Source of the DNA: Oscillospiraceae bacterium
GTDB lineage: Bacteria > Bacillota > Clostridia > Oscillospirales > Acutalibacteraceae
Direction: 5' to 3'
DNA length: 64,000 bases
Assembly: GCA_015066395.1 (NCBI GenBank)
Contig: SVOL01000005.1
Location: 1 to 64,000, forward strand
Below are positions 7,619 to 17,160 of this stretch, piece by piece (positions within the stretch are counted from its first letter, which is position 1; every line of letters starts with the position of its first letter). The position numbers were made by a program, and so were the translations under genes. The notes under the pieces were generated by a model. That model had not been told where the DNA came from and searched no databases. It saw only the letters and a list, made by a program, of their open reading frames with translations.

Positions 7619-9670
7619 TTATTTACCAAATAAATAACCGTAATAATCATTTTCGAGTATCATTGACGATATCTTGAAGTTGTTAGAAACTATCTTCTTG
7701 ACACTGTCAACGTACTCCTTTTCTTCCTCTTTGGAAGCAAAGGTCACACCCTCAAACGGAGTAAAGGTCTTGGCCTTAGCGTCGTACTTACCCTTGTCGG
7801 TAATGAACGAGCGGTCAAGGAATTGAACAAGCGAACCCGAGGTCGACAAAATATCGCGGCCGGTAAGCAATCTTGAATCATACTCAAAGCCAAAGAGATT
7901 GAGTACAGTAGGCAGAATGTCGATCGAAGAGCAATACTTGTCAATAGTCGGAGCATTCTCGGTGCCCTGGCAATAAAGGATCAACTGGCTATCGTATAAC
8001 TCAAAGGTCGTATCAACATCGTGACCAAGCAGTTCGCGCCAGATGCCGTATTTATCAGTCTCCTGCTCAAGACCGTAAGGATAATGGTCAGGAGCTATCA
8101 TAATGACCGTTTTATCGGCAACGCCTGCCGCATTAAGTTCGGCAAGGAGTTTTTCCATCGCTCTGTCAAGCTCAATATTGCAAGCAATATAAGCCTTTAT
8201 AGCCTCGGAGCAATCGAGGTGTTTGACAAGATCCTTGTTTTTGGAGGACATCGAGTTGCCGCTGAAGCTGTACTGCAAATGACCCGAAACAGTCATATAA
8301 TAAGCGTGGAACGGCTTATCGGCGGTGATGTAATCCTTAACGGAACCCGTAATGAGTTCGAGGTCCGATTCGGGCCAACGCTTAGTAACATACTCTTCAA
8401 CACCGGTACCCATACCGAGATAATTATAGCCCATATTAGGATGCGATACATCGCGGCGATAGTAATCGTGAGTATGGTTGTGATAAGCATAGGGTTTGTC
8501 ATAACCGATACTCTGGAACATATTACCCAGCGTGAACGGCATATAATTACTGCCCGAACGATAGAAGCTCCATACGCCCGACTTCGGCAACAGTCCTGTA
8601 CAAACAGTATACTCACCGTCCGAGGTCGAAACACCCCAAATAGGCGTGTAGAAATTAGTGAACTTAAAGCCTTCGGTACTCATTTTATAAAGAGTCGGGG
8701 TCAGTTCTTCGCTGATACAGTAGGGCGAAAAGCCCTCAGCAGTGATGTAGATAAGGTTGTAACCCTCGTACATACCCGTGTACTCATTCTTGTTAGTCGG
8801 AGTCTGAGCGGCAAAATAATTGTTTAACTGAATGAGATTTTTGTCCTTCTCATTGGCATTAAGTGCGGCAAAATCGAAATTCATAACATTCGGCGAAGTG
8901 TCGACCGTGTTGCTGACCTCACCCGAAGGTTGTTGCGGACCCAACACGTCACTCGGCACCTCAATATCCAGTTTCACCTGCTGCTTGATTCCCAAGACGT
9001 TATACTTAAAATCAAGCACTTCAGCTCGAATAATACCAAAACTGCGAATAGCACCGTTGATATCGAAATCACCCGACTGAATTTCAGAAAGGCCAGGCAA
9101 AAGCGAAATGACAATAACCAAAACAATATGTGTACAAACGCCCGCCGCGGCAGTCAACGCCGAAAACTTCCAGTTGAGTCTCTTATAGACCATCTTCTTA
9201 TTACCGAAGAAAAGGTAAAAGACAAACGGAACAAGCAAAAGAAGCAGCGCAGGAACACCGCGAAGCAAAGCCTGGAAGGTCGAATTGATCATCGCACTGC
9301 CGGTAACCTGAGCGACACCGCCTGCTTTTAGTGAATAGAAGATAAAATACGCTCCGAAAAAGCCGTAATATATGGCCTGCGTCGCGTAGATCACGACAAA
9401 AGCACCGATAACCGACGCAGTAATGATCTTAGCTATCTTTTTGGAAACAAGTGAACACACAGCACTGACAACAGTCGTAGGCAGGATAGCAAAAAGGGGA
9501 ATAAAGAGCAAACCTATACCGAAAAAGTCAGAACAGGTAAAGATGCGTGCAATAAGTTCCATATAACAAAATGACAGGAACAAATAGATCGCCGTATTGA
9601 GTTTTTTAATAGTTCTTCTATTTTCCAAATTAGACACCAATTTTCTACAAGAAATTACATAATTGTGCAT
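7619..9670 (-). CDS. LTA-synthase-family sulfatase, membrane-anchored phosphoglycerol transferase
   Basis: Alkaline-phosphatase-superfamily enzyme with an N-terminal membrane domain of about five helices (first 200 residues) and an extracellular sulfatase domain. Motifs that would bind the metal and catalytic threonine are visible: IYITAEGFSP, GVSTSDGEYT and VIMIAPDHYP. The family moves glycerol phosphate from phosphatidylglycerol to wall or membrane polymers; the exact substrate here is unknown. The ATG at 9670 lies only 5 nt from the -10 box, so translation may be leaderless or start at a downstream codon such as the GTG at residue 12. Single gene, convergent with ogg. Confidence 0.85.
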   Translation of the reverse strand: MHNYVISCRKLVSNLENRRTIKKLNTAIYLFLSFCYMELIARIFTCSDFFGIGLLFIPLFAILPTTVVSAVCSLVSKKIAKIITASVIGAFVVIYATQAIYYGFFGAYFIFYSLKAGGVAQVTGSAMINSTFQALLRGVPALLLLLVPFVFYLFFGNKKMVYKRLNWKFSALTAAAGVCTHIVLVIVISLLPGLSEIQSGDFDINGAIRSFGIIRAEVLDFKYNVLGIKQQVKLDIEVPSDVLGPQQPSGEVSNTVDTSPNVMNFDFAALNANEKDKNLIQLNNYFAAQTPTNKNEYTGMYEGYNLIYITAEGFSPYCISEELTPTLYKMSTEGFKFTNFYTPIWGVSTSDGEYTVCTGLLPKSGVWSFYRSGSNYMPFTLGNMFQSIGYDKPYAYHNHTHDYYRRDVSHPNMGYNYLGMGTGVEEYVTKRWPESDLELITGSVKDYITADKPFHAYYMTVSGHLQYSFSGNSMSSKNKDLVKHLDCSEAIKAYIACNIELDRAMEKLLAELNAAGVADKTVIMIAPDHYPYGLEQETDKYGIWRELLGHDVDTTFELYDSQLILYCQGTENAPTIDKYCSSIDILPTVLNLFGFEYDSRLLTGRDILSTSGSLVQFLDRSFITDKGKYDAKAKTFTPFEGVTFASKEEEKEYVDSVKKIVSNNFKISSMILENDYYGYLFGK

Positions 9671-9674
9671 TCGT

Positions 9675-9702
9675 ATTATAACACACAAATAAAAAATGTC
9701 AA
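9675..9702 (-). promoter_or_regulatory. Sigma-A promoter of the sulfatase gene
   Basis: TTGACA (9702-9697), a 16-bp spacer and TATAAT (9680-9675), both consensus. The first in-frame ATG is at 9670. Confidence 0.8.
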
Positions 9703-9744
9703 TGAGATTAGGGCCCACAAATTATTACAATTTTGTAACATTTT

Positions 9745-9770
9745 AAAAGTCGGCAGGTTTCCCTGCCGAC
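9745..9770 (-). terminator. Terminator of lysA
   Basis: A 9-bp perfect stem (GTCGGCAGG, 9749-9757, with 9762-9770) is followed on the minus strand by TTTTAAAATG. Confidence 0.8.
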
Positions 9771-9775
9771 CATAA

Positions 9776-11071
9776 TTAAACATCATTTTTAATAATATCC
9801 TCATATGTCTCGCGATTAATGACAACGCGTGACTCCTTATCCTTTACAAACACGACCGCGGCTCTCGGAATACGGTTGTAGTTGCTTGCCATCGAATAGC
9901 AATAAGCACCGGTGGTAAGCACTGCCAGAGTATCCCCTACGTCGGGTTGCTGGATTTTAACGTGTTCCTGCAAAAGGTCGCCGCTTTCACAGCATTTACC
10001 GGCCACAGTTGCAACAAAACTTTTGGGTTCTGTCGCTTTGTTGGCAATTTCTATAGTATACTCTGCGTTGTAAAGAGCATATCTCGGATTATCGCTCATA
10101 CCGCCGTCAACCGAAACAAAGGTTCTGACATTTTCGATATGTTTGATAGCCCCTACCTTATAAAGAGTAATGCCTGCAGGACCGACTATCGAACGGCCGG
10201 GCTCAATGTAAACAAACGAGATCGGAAAATGGAGCCGATCGCATTCAGCCTTCAAAGCGTCGGCGGCAGTAGCCATAAACGAATCAAACGGCTGTTGATC
10301 GTCGGACTCAACATACTTAACGCCGAAACCGCCGCCGAGATCGATCTCAGTAACGGTAACACCGCTTTTATCTCTGAAATCAGCGGCAAACTGAATCATT
10401 ATCTTAGCCGCATCACAGAAAGGCTCTGTTGTAAAGATCTGCGAACCGATATGGCAGTGGAAGCCTTTAAGGTTCACGCCTTTATGCTCAAGGCACTCCA
10501 GAGCGGCGTTCATAGCCTCACCGTTCTCAAGAGCAAAACCGAACTTGCAGTCGATCTGACCGGTCTTGATATAATCGTGAGTATGAACATCAATACCCGG
10601 TTTGATCCTGAGAATTATATTTACTTCTTTTCCCAAACTTTCAGCGATACTTTCAAGATTTTTAAGTTCAGAGAAATTATCAACCACAATTCGTCCGACG
10701 CCGACCTTGACGGCATACAAAAGTTCATCATAGGCCTTGTTGTTGCCGTGGAATACAAGCAACGAAGGATCAAATCCTGCCGAAACAGCCGTGTATATCT
10801 CACCGGCTGAGACAACGTCGGCACCGATGCCTTCAGATCTGCAGATTCGATACATCTCCTTGCAGGAAAATGCCTTGCTGGCATAAAGCACTCTACCGTT
10901 TCCACCGTAGTGCTTTTTAATCGACTCGCGGAATTCGGCAATAGTGCTTCTAATTAAATTTTCATCAAAAACATAAAGCGGTGTGCCGTATCTCTCGGCC
11001 AGATCAACACAATCGGCACCGCCGATCGTTAAATGACCGTCATTATTCACCGCAATACTCTTACTAATCAT
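9776..11071 (-). CDS. lysA: Diaminopimelate decarboxylase
   Basis: PLP enzyme for the last step of lysine synthesis, meso-diaminopimelate to L-lysine. The PLP lysine is K66 in LYASKAF. HCHIGSQ, DLGGGFGVKY and YIEPGRS are the classic fold-type III motifs, and CCESGD near the C terminus supplies the partner active-site residues. Length (431) is normal. Start: ATG 11071 follows GAGGATGG; another in-frame ATG at 11086 overlaps the ysxC stop. It is the last gene of lon-ysxC-lysA. Confidence 0.95.
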   Translation of the reverse strand: MISKSIAVNNDGHLTIGGADCVDLAERYGTPLYVFDENLIRSTIAEFRESIKKHYGGNGRVLYASKAFSCKEMYRICRSEGIGADVVSAGEIYTAVSAGFDPSLLVFHGNNKAYDELLYAVKVGVGRIVVDNFSELKNLESIAESLGKEVNIILRIKPGIDVHTHDYIKTGQIDCKFGFALENGEAMNAALECLEHKGVNLKGFHCHIGSQIFTTEPFCDAAKIMIQFAADFRDKSGVTVTEIDLGGGFGVKYVESDDQQPFDSFMATAADALKAECDRLHFPISFVYIEPGRSIVGPAGITLYKVGAIKHIENVRTFVSVDGGMSDNPRYALYNAEYTIEIANKATEPKSFVATVAGKCCESGDLLQEHVKIQQPDVGDTLAVLTTGAYCYSMASNYNRIPRAAVVFVKDKESRVVINRETYEDIIKNDV

Positions 11072-11082
11072 TTCAACCATCC

Positions 11083-11661
11083 TCATGCGTTCTCTGCAAC
11101 CGACTCTAATAGACTTCTCAGAACATCATTACCCTCACCCGTCTCGGCCGAGAAAGGTATCATTGTGATATCTCCGAAAAGCTCCTCAAACATTCTTAAG
11201 TTGGACGCTCTTTCTTTTGATTTCAACTTATCGATCTTAGTAAGAACAATAACAAAATTAAAACCGGTTTCCTTTAAATATTCAACCATATCCATATCGT
11301 CAGCCGTAGGCTTATGGCGTGAATCAATAAGCTGAAACACAATTTTTATATTACGGTCGGACGCAAAATAGTACTGCATCAACTCCGACCAACGCTGTTT
11401 TTCCGAAAATGAGACCTTTGCAAAACCGTATCCCGGCAAGTCGGCCATACGAACACCGTCGCACTTAAAAAAGTTGACGGTCACAGTCTTGCCGGGCTTG
11501 TTACTGACACGTGCTATCGACTTTCGTCCCAACAATTTATTGATAAGCGACGATTTTCCGACATTTGAGTGACCCGAAAAACAAACCTCGGGAAGATCGG
11601 AAGCAATTAAACTTTTCGAAGTGCCTGCCGATGTCTCAAACACCGCGTTGTTGTAGTTCAT
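11083..11661 (-). CDS. ysxC: Ribosome biogenesis GTPase YsxC/EngB
   Basis: Essential GTPase for late 50S subunit assembly. Motifs: G1 GHSNVGKSS, G3 DLPGYGF, G4 TKID and G5 SAETG. The 192 residues match the family. It overlaps the end of lon by 4 bp (ATGA), so translation is probably coupled. The lon-ysxC pairing is conserved in Bacillota. Confidence 0.96.
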   Translation of the reverse strand: MNYNNAVFETSAGTSKSLIASDLPEVCFSGHSNVGKSSLINKLLGRKSIARVSNKPGKTVTVNFFKCDGVRMADLPGYGFAKVSFSEKQRWSELMQYYFASDRNIKIVFQLIDSRHKPTADDMDMVEYLKETGFNFVIVLTKIDKLKSKERASNLRMFEELFGDITMIPFSAETGEGNDVLRSLLESVAENA

Positions 11662-14084
11662 AAAACACCTCTGCTGATTTTGATAGGTTGCTTATTGTCG
11701 CTCACCGACTTTTCAACGGTATAAATTTCGTCAATTTCGACCGAGCAGGCATTCGGCATAGTTGTCAGCGCACCGCTCAAGATCTCATCCACCGTCTCAA
11801 CCGCGACAAACTCTACATTGTCTTTGACGATCTGCTCGACCTCATCAAGATTAGGCAGATTATCAACGGGAATAAACACCTTTTTAATACCCGTCTTATA
11901 TGCAGCCATTGTCTTCTCTTTAAGTCCGCCGATAGGCATAACGCGTCCGCGAAGAGTTATCTCACCGGTCATCGCGATATCGCGTTTTACGGGGATCGAG
12001 CAAAGTGCCGAAACCAAAGCCGTAAACATTGTCACACCGGCCGAAGGACCGTCTTTAGGAGTCGCGGCTTCGGGTGCGTGGATATGAATATCGTATGCTT
12101 TGTAGAAATCTTTGCTTATACCCAAAAGCTCCGCTCTGCTTCTGACAGCAGTAACTGCGGCTTTTGCGGATTCCTGCATAACATCACCGAGCGAACCGGT
12201 CAGTTCCAGTTTGCCGCTACCGGGCACGCAAACGACCTCTAACGGCATGATCTCACCGCCGACACTTGTCCACGCAAGACCGTTGACAACGCCGATCTCG
12301 TCCTTTTTAAGCAGCGTATCGGGCTTATATTTTTCAGTACCCAGCATTTCCCTTAACACTTCTGCTGTGACCTTAACAGTCTTACCTTTGCCGGAAACTA
12401 TCGTAGCGGCAGACTTGCGGCAAACAGTAGCCAAAGTCCTGTCGAGTCGACGAACGCCGGCTTCACGCGTATATGCATCGATCAACTTATAGATAGCCTC
12501 ATCAGTAAACTTAACTTCGGTCGATTTAAGACCGTTTTGCTTCAACTGCTTTTTAATAAGGTGATTTTTAGCAATTTGATACTTTTCTTCTCTTGTATAA
12601 CTGCCAAGCTCAATAAGCTCCATACGGTCGAGCAACGGTGCGGGAATGGTCGACGCATCGTTTGCAGTCGTAATAAACAAAACACGGCTCAAGTCAAACG
12701 GCATATCGACATAGTGATCGTGGAAGGTGTTGTTCTGCTCGCTGTCAAGAATTTCCAGCATAGCCGAAGACGGATCACCCTTATACGATGAACCGAGCTT
12801 GTCTATCTCGTCGAGCAAAATAACGGGATTAGCAGTACCCGCGGTCTTGACAGCGTTGATGATCCGACCGGGCATAGCACCGATATAAGTCTTTCTGTGA
12901 CCTCTTATCTCAGCCTCGTCGGTAACACCGCCTAAAGACACTCTTGCATACTTTCTGCCCATACATTCGGCAACCGACTTTACGATCGAAGTTTTACCGA
13001 CACCCGGAGGTCCGACAAGACAGATTATCTGTCCCTTGATATCGGGAACAAGTGTGTGAACAGCCAAAAGCTCGATAATACGCTCTTTGACCTTTTTGAG
13101 TCCGTAATGGTCGCGGTCGAGTATCTTCTGCGATCTATTGAGATTTATCTTAGTATCGCTGAAAATTCCCCACGGCAAAGAAAGGCAGGTATCGAGATAA
13201 TTAAGTACAACGGTAGCCTCGTGCGAGCCGTTGGGCATTTTAGAAAGACGCTCTGCCTCATCACGAAGCTTATCCTTAACACTTTCGGGAGCCTTCATTT
13301 CAGCTATTTTCTTAAAATACTTTTCAATTTCACTGTCAGGATCGCTCTCGCCGTACAGTTCCTCATTGATAGCCTTTATCTGCTCACGGAGATAATACTC
13401 ACGCTGATTATCATCAATGCTTCCCTTGACCTTTTCGCTGATTCTGCGGTCGATCTCAATAAGATCCTTTTCACGTTTAAGCAAAGTGATGACCGATCTC
13501 AACCTCTTCACAGGGTCAAGCTGTTCTAAGATGTACTGCTTGTCGTCAGTCTCGACCGGAATATTGTGAGCGATAAAATCGGCCAAATGACCGAGACTCT
13601 CGTCGGCAATAACGCTCATAATAACATCGGGAGATACCTTGGGAGCAACATGAGCATACTCGTCAAAAGCGTTTTTGGCATTTCTCAGCAAGGCCTCTTT
13701 ATATTTGGTCTTATTGCCCATCGGTTCATCAATGCAACGAACGATATCAGCCCTGAAAAGCGGTTCGACCGTGGTAATACTCTGAAGTTTTGCACGGTAG
13801 CAACCCTCAACAAGCACACGGACGGTATCACCAGACAGACGAAGTATCTGTCTAACCTTCGCAACACATCCGATCTCGTAAAGATCATCAACATTCGGAT
13901 CCTCAGCCGCAATATTTTTCTGTGTCAACAAAAAGATATAGCGATTCTGAGACATCGCAGTATTAAGTGCCTCAATGGACTTCGGACGGATAACGTCAAA
14001 ATGCACCGCTGTTTTCGGATAAACAACAATGCCGCGAAGCGCCAGCATAGGCATATTTAAACTCTTAAGAGTGGTTTCCTGCAT
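11658..14084 (-). CDS. lon: ATP-dependent Lon protease
   Basis: AAA+ serine protease that degrades misfolded and regulatory proteins. The 808 residues contain the LonN domain (1 to about 200), an AAA+ module with Walker A GPPGVGKT (near residue 360) and Walker B VILLDEIDK, and a C-terminal protease domain. The last has the catalytic serine in PKDGPSAGVTMF (near 680) and a lysine in the following KEKTMAAYKTGIKK region. This is the normal full length of LonA. SD AAGGGAAG precedes the ATG. It heads the lon-ysxC-lysA operon; no heat-shock operator was seen. Confidence 0.98.
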   Translation of the reverse strand: MQETTLKSLNMPMLALRGIVVYPKTAVHFDVIRPKSIEALNTAMSQNRYIFLLTQKNIAAEDPNVDDLYEIGCVAKVRQILRLSGDTVRVLVEGCYRAKLQSITTVEPLFRADIVRCIDEPMGNKTKYKEALLRNAKNAFDEYAHVAPKVSPDVIMSVIADESLGHLADFIAHNIPVETDDKQYILEQLDPVKRLRSVITLLKREKDLIEIDRRISEKVKGSIDDNQREYYLREQIKAINEELYGESDPDSEIEKYFKKIAEMKAPESVKDKLRDEAERLSKMPNGSHEATVVLNYLDTCLSLPWGIFSDTKINLNRSQKILDRDHYGLKKVKERIIELLAVHTLVPDIKGQIICLVGPPGVGKTSIVKSVAECMGRKYARVSLGGVTDEAEIRGHRKTYIGAMPGRIINAVKTAGTANPVILLDEIDKLGSSYKGDPSSAMLEILDSEQNNTFHDHYVDMPFDLSRVLFITTANDASTIPAPLLDRMELIELGSYTREEKYQIAKNHLIKKQLKQNGLKSTEVKFTDEAIYKLIDAYTREAGVRRLDRTLATVCRKSAATIVSGKGKTVKVTAEVLREMLGTEKYKPDTLLKKDEIGVVNGLAWTSVGGEIMPLEVVCVPGSGKLELTGSLGDVMQESAKAAVTAVRSRAELLGISKDFYKAYDIHIHAPEAATPKDGPSAGVTMFTALVSALCSIPVKRDIAMTGEITLRGRVMPIGGLKEKTMAAYKTGIKKVFIPVDNLPNLDEVEQIVKDNVEFVAVETVDEILSGALTTMPNACSVEIDEIYTVEKSVSDNKQPIKISRGVL

Positions 14085-14115
14085 ATATAACTTCCCTTTT
14101 TAAAATTTGCATATT

Positions 14116-14144
14116 ATTATACAACATTTTAAGCACTAATGCAA
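14116..14144 (-). promoter_or_regulatory. Sigma-A promoter of lon operon
   Basis: TTGCAT (14144-14139), 17 bp, TATAAT (14121-14116), about 30 bp upstream of the lon ATG. Confidence 0.75.
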
Positions 14145-14183
14145 CTAATTTCTACCGTTTAATGTTTTCCAGTAAATTTAAGT

Positions 14184-14215
14184 AAACCAAGAGCTTCATT
14201 AAGAAACTCTTGGTT
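14184..14215 (-). terminator. Terminator of tyrA-pncB
   Basis: A 9-bp stem (AACCAAGAG, 14185-14193, with 14207-14215) closes a 13-nt loop just past the pncB stop. The following T tract is imperfect. Confidence 0.65.
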
Positions 14216-14232
14216 AAAATAACTGTTTACTT

Positions 14233-15669
14233 TTACTTCGAACTCTCTTCGATCAACCGCTTCTGAAGCTCGTAAAGTTTTTCTGAATAGTCAACATAAT
14301 ATTTGTGCGGTTTTTCGAATCTCTGGACCTCTTCCCACAGCGATTCGACCTGTTGCTCGCGGTACTCTCTGATAGCAGTAGCATCGGGCGAATTGTAGCA
14401 AAGCTCACCGTTTTTAAACACCTCGACCTGCAAAGGACGGGCTATAAAATCTTTAACTGTCTTTCTCTTCCACGTGTACTCGGGGTCAAACAGTTCATAT
14501 TCTAATGTATCGTCTATTACCTCATTACGAAGTGTTATAACATCGGCGATAGCCTTGCCGCTTTCACGGTCAAACAGTCTCCAGCACTGTTTGAAGCCGG
14601 GTAACGTGATCTTCGAGGTGTTTTCGCTGAGTTTGATCTTAGCGATCAACTCGCCGTCCCCGCCTTCGATAGCAACCAACTTATAAACACCACCGAAAAC
14701 AGCCTCACTCTTGGCAGTGATCAAACGCTCGCCGACGCCGAAGGTATCAACCTTGGCACCCTGCATCAGCATATCGCGTATAAGATACTCGTCTAAAGCG
14801 TTGGAAACACAGATCTCGCAATCGGGGTAACCCGCCTCATCGAGCATCTTTCTTGCACGTTTTGAGAGATAAGTTATATCGCCGCTGTCGATCCTGATAC
14901 CTTTTGGACGGCACCCAAGCGGCTTTAAGACCTCATTGGCAACCTTGATCGCGTTGGGAATACCCTTTTTCAGCGTATCATAGGTATCAACAAGGAACAC
15001 ACAGGAATCGGGATAGACCGTTGCATAGGCCTTAAAAGCCTCGTACTCGCTGTCGAACAACTGTATCCAGGAGTGAGCCATAGTTCCCGCAACCGGAATA
15101 TTAAAATCCTCACCTGCTTTAACACACGATGTACCAACACAGCCTCCGATATAAGCGGCTCTGGCACCCATGACCGACGCATCGGCACCGTGAGCACGGC
15201 GAGCACCGAACTCAAGCACTGCCCTACCTCCTGCCGCGCGAACGATTCGGTTGGCCTTGGTCGCAATCAAGGACTGATGATTTATATTAAGCAGGAGCAT
15301 TGTTTCTATGAGGAACAACTGCATAATCGGACCGCGGACGGTAACGATCGGCTCTTTCGGGAAAATAGGTGTTCCCTCGGGGATAGCCCAAACGTCACAA
15401 CTGAACTTAAACTCTTCTAAATACTTTATAAACTCTTCATCAAAGAGACCGCGTGCGCGCATGTAATCGCAATCTTCTTCTGTAAATTTAAGACCGCAAA
15501 GATCATCAATAAGCTGTTTCAGTCCGGCCATTATTGCAAAGCCGCCGTCATCGGGAACACGGCGGAAAAACATATCAAAATAAGCTATAGTATCCTTATG
15601 GCCGTTGAGTAACGCGCCGTTAGCCATAGTAGCCTCATAAAAATCCATCAGCATAGCCAAATTACTCAT
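14233..15669 (-). CDS. pncB: Nicotinate phosphoribosyltransferase
   Basis: Salvage enzyme that joins nicotinate to PRPP to give nicotinate mononucleotide for NAD. The N terminus MSNLAMLMDFYEATM, the phosphorylated-histidine region AGTMAHSWIQ, and RIDSGDITYLSKRARKML are typical of the clostridial/Bacillus-type enzyme. Length (478) is normal. The gene follows tyrA by only 4 bp, so the two are one operon despite unrelated pathways. Confidence 0.95.
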   Translation of the reverse strand: MSNLAMLMDFYEATMANGALLNGHKDTIAYFDMFFRRVPDDGGFAIMAGLKQLIDDLCGLKFTEEDCDYMRARGLFDEEFIKYLEEFKFSCDVWAIPEGTPIFPKEPIVTVRGPIMQLFLIETMLLLNINHQSLIATKANRIVRAAGGRAVLEFGARRAHGADASVMGARAAYIGGCVGTSCVKAGEDFNIPVAGTMAHSWIQLFDSEYEAFKAYATVYPDSCVFLVDTYDTLKKGIPNAIKVANEVLKPLGCRPKGIRIDSGDITYLSKRARKMLDEAGYPDCEICVSNALDEYLIRDMLMQGAKVDTFGVGERLITAKSEAVFGGVYKLVAIEGGDGELIAKIKLSENTSKITLPGFKQCWRLFDRESGKAIADVITLRNEVIDDTLEYELFDPEYTWKRKTVKDFIARPLQVEVFKNGELCYNSPDATAIREYREQQVESLWEEVQRFEKPHKYYVDYSEKLYELQKRLIEESSK

Positions 15670-15673
15670 AGGT

Positions 15674-16519
15674 TCAACCTTCGCTTTCCTTCAAATCTTT
15701 TTCCTTTATCAATTTACCCTTTAATATCAGTTCTTTTAACTTTTCTTTGTCACCGTCGGCCAACGCATCGCGGTAGTCGCCAAGAGACCGGAGCAATGAA
15801 TCCAACTCCGACAATAACATTTCGCGGTTGGATATAAACAATTCGCTCCACAGATTTTCATCGACCGTAGCGACTCTCGAACAATCCTTAAAACTACCGG
15901 CCGAAAAGCCTTTTCTGTTAAGGCAGGTCGGCGATTTGACGTAAGAACCCGCAATAACGTGCGGTATCTGTGAGGTAAAGGCAATTATTCTGTCGTGTGT
16001 GGCAGGGTCGGTAACGGTGATCTTAGCGGCCTTTAAAGCACGGACGAACTGTTTTGCGACCTCTAACGCATTTTCGTCGGTTTTATCGGTCACGGTCAAA
16101 ATATAACTCGCACGGTTAAAAAGATTTTCATCGGCATTGCGAAAACCGCTTCGCTCCTTACCGGCCATCGGATGGCCGCCGACAAAATGCAACTGATGCT
16201 CATAACAGATCATCTCACATTGCTGCACCACCGATTGCTTTACACCGCAAACATCGGAAACGACTGAGCCTTTTTTTAGATACTTGGCATTGTTACGCAG
16301 AAACTCGACAGAACGGATCGGCGACAAACACAAAACGGTGATATCGGCATCAACAAAAGTGTCCTCTTTCCAGATCGCGTCAACAGCACCCGAAAGCAAA
16401 GCATCATCGCAAACTCCTGAATCGATGTCAAAGCCGACAACAGTCCAATCCGAGTTCTTTTTAAGCTGTTTTGCCAAAGAACCGCCGATAAGACCGAGTC
16501 CTATAATCAGAGCCTTCAT
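15674..16519 (-). CDS. tyrA: Prephenate dehydrogenase
   Basis: NAD(P)-dependent oxidative decarboxylation of prephenate to 4-hydroxyphenylpyruvate in tyrosine synthesis. The Rossmann GLGLIGGSLAK is at residues 7-17. GGHPMAGKERSGF carries the catalytic histidine region, and FTSQIPHVIAGSY follows. The 281-residue form lacks a C-terminal ACT domain, so feedback control by tyrosine through that domain is not expected. First gene of tyrA-pncB. Confidence 0.95.
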   Translation of the reverse strand: MKALIIGLGLIGGSLAKQLKKNSDWTVVGFDIDSGVCDDALLSGAVDAIWKEDTFVDADITVLCLSPIRSVEFLRNNAKYLKKGSVVSDVCGVKQSVVQQCEMICYEHQLHFVGGHPMAGKERSGFRNADENLFNRASYILTVTDKTDENALEVAKQFVRALKAAKITVTDPATHDRIIAFTSQIPHVIAGSYVKSPTCLNRKGFSAGSFKDCSRVATVDENLWSELFISNREMLLSELDSLLRSLGDYRDALADGDKEKLKELILKGKLIKEKDLKESEG

Positions 16520-16551
16520 TTAACCACCGCCAAGTGAAAAATACATTAAAT

Positions 16552-16580
16552 ATAATACACCCGATTTTAAATTTAGTCAA
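16552..16580 (-). promoter_or_regulatory. Sigma-A promoter of tyrA-pncB
   Basis: TTGACT (16580-16575), 17 bp, TATTAT (16557-16552) on the minus strand. Confidence 0.75.
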
Positions 16581-16591
16581 CATCATACAAA

Positions 16592-16624
16592 TAAAAAAAG
16601 CCGACAGACCAAAGGTCCATCGGC
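16592..16624 (-). terminator. Terminator of ptsH
   Basis: The stem GCCGA...GACC with 16613-16624 has two central mismatches. On the minus strand it is followed by TTTTTTTAT. Confidence 0.85.
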
Positions 16625-16638
16625 AGTTTCAACTCAAA

Positions 16639-16902
16639 TTATTCTGCAAAACCGGATTCAACCAAGGTTACGAGACCGGTAACAGCAGCCTCTTCATCAC
16701 TACCGTCAGCAATGATGCGGATAGAGGTACCGCCGACGATACCGAGCGACAATACGCCGAGAAGACTCTTTGCATTAACGCGGCGCTCTTCCTTCTCAAC
16801 CCAGATCGAGGATTTGAACTCATTAGCCTTCTGAATGAAGAATGTTGCAGGACGGGCATGAAGTCCAACCTGATTCTGAACGACAACATCTTTAACAAAC
16901 AT
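16639..16902 (-). CDS. ptsH: Phosphocarrier protein HPr
   Basis: Small phosphotransfer protein of the PTS. The EI-dependent histidine lies in GLHARPATFF (H15), and the regulatory serine of HPr kinase lies in NAKSLLGVLSLG (about S46). Since H15 is present this is HPr rather than the paralogue Crh. It is encoded alone, without ptsI, between its own promoter and terminator. Confidence 0.95.
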   Translation of the reverse strand: MFVKDVVVQNQVGLHARPATFFIQKANEFKSSIWVEKEERRVNAKSLLGVLSLGIVGGTSIRIIADGSDEEAAVTGLVTLVESGFAE

Positions 16903-16991
16903 AACAAAATCTCCTTTTGAATCAGCACTTATAAATTAAGGTTGATTATTCACAACATTAAAATAACGGGATAACTCCCGACACTTTCGTT

Positions 16992-17019
16992 ATTATACCA
17001 TATTATTGATTTTAGTCAA
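16992..17019 (-). promoter_or_regulatory. Sigma-A promoter of ptsH
   Basis: TTGACT (17019-17014), 16 bp, TATAAT (16997-16992). The predicted leader of about 80 nt contains a small hairpin (CGGGAGTTATCCCG) near 16968-16981. Confidence 0.7.
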
Positions 17020-17121
17020 TAATTTGTTACTAATAATTCAAAAAATTTTCGTAATGCGACAATTTTTTGAAAAATTAAAACGACCTATTTGTTAATAATT
17101 CATATAGAAAAATTTTTAAAA

Positions 17122-17160
17122 ATCCCGATTGTGAAATTCAATCACTTCAAAATATCGGGA
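17122..17160 (-). terminator. Terminator of the ffh-trmD operon
   Basis: TCCCGAT at the end of trmD pairs with ATCGGGA. An inner stem GATTG/CAATC is also possible. On the minus strand it is followed by TTTTTAAAAATTTTT. Confidence 0.65.

Noticed and set aside
8021..8827. 268-codon frame antisense to the sulfatase gene
   Set aside because: No family resemblance or SD; it lies wholly within a clear coding gene.
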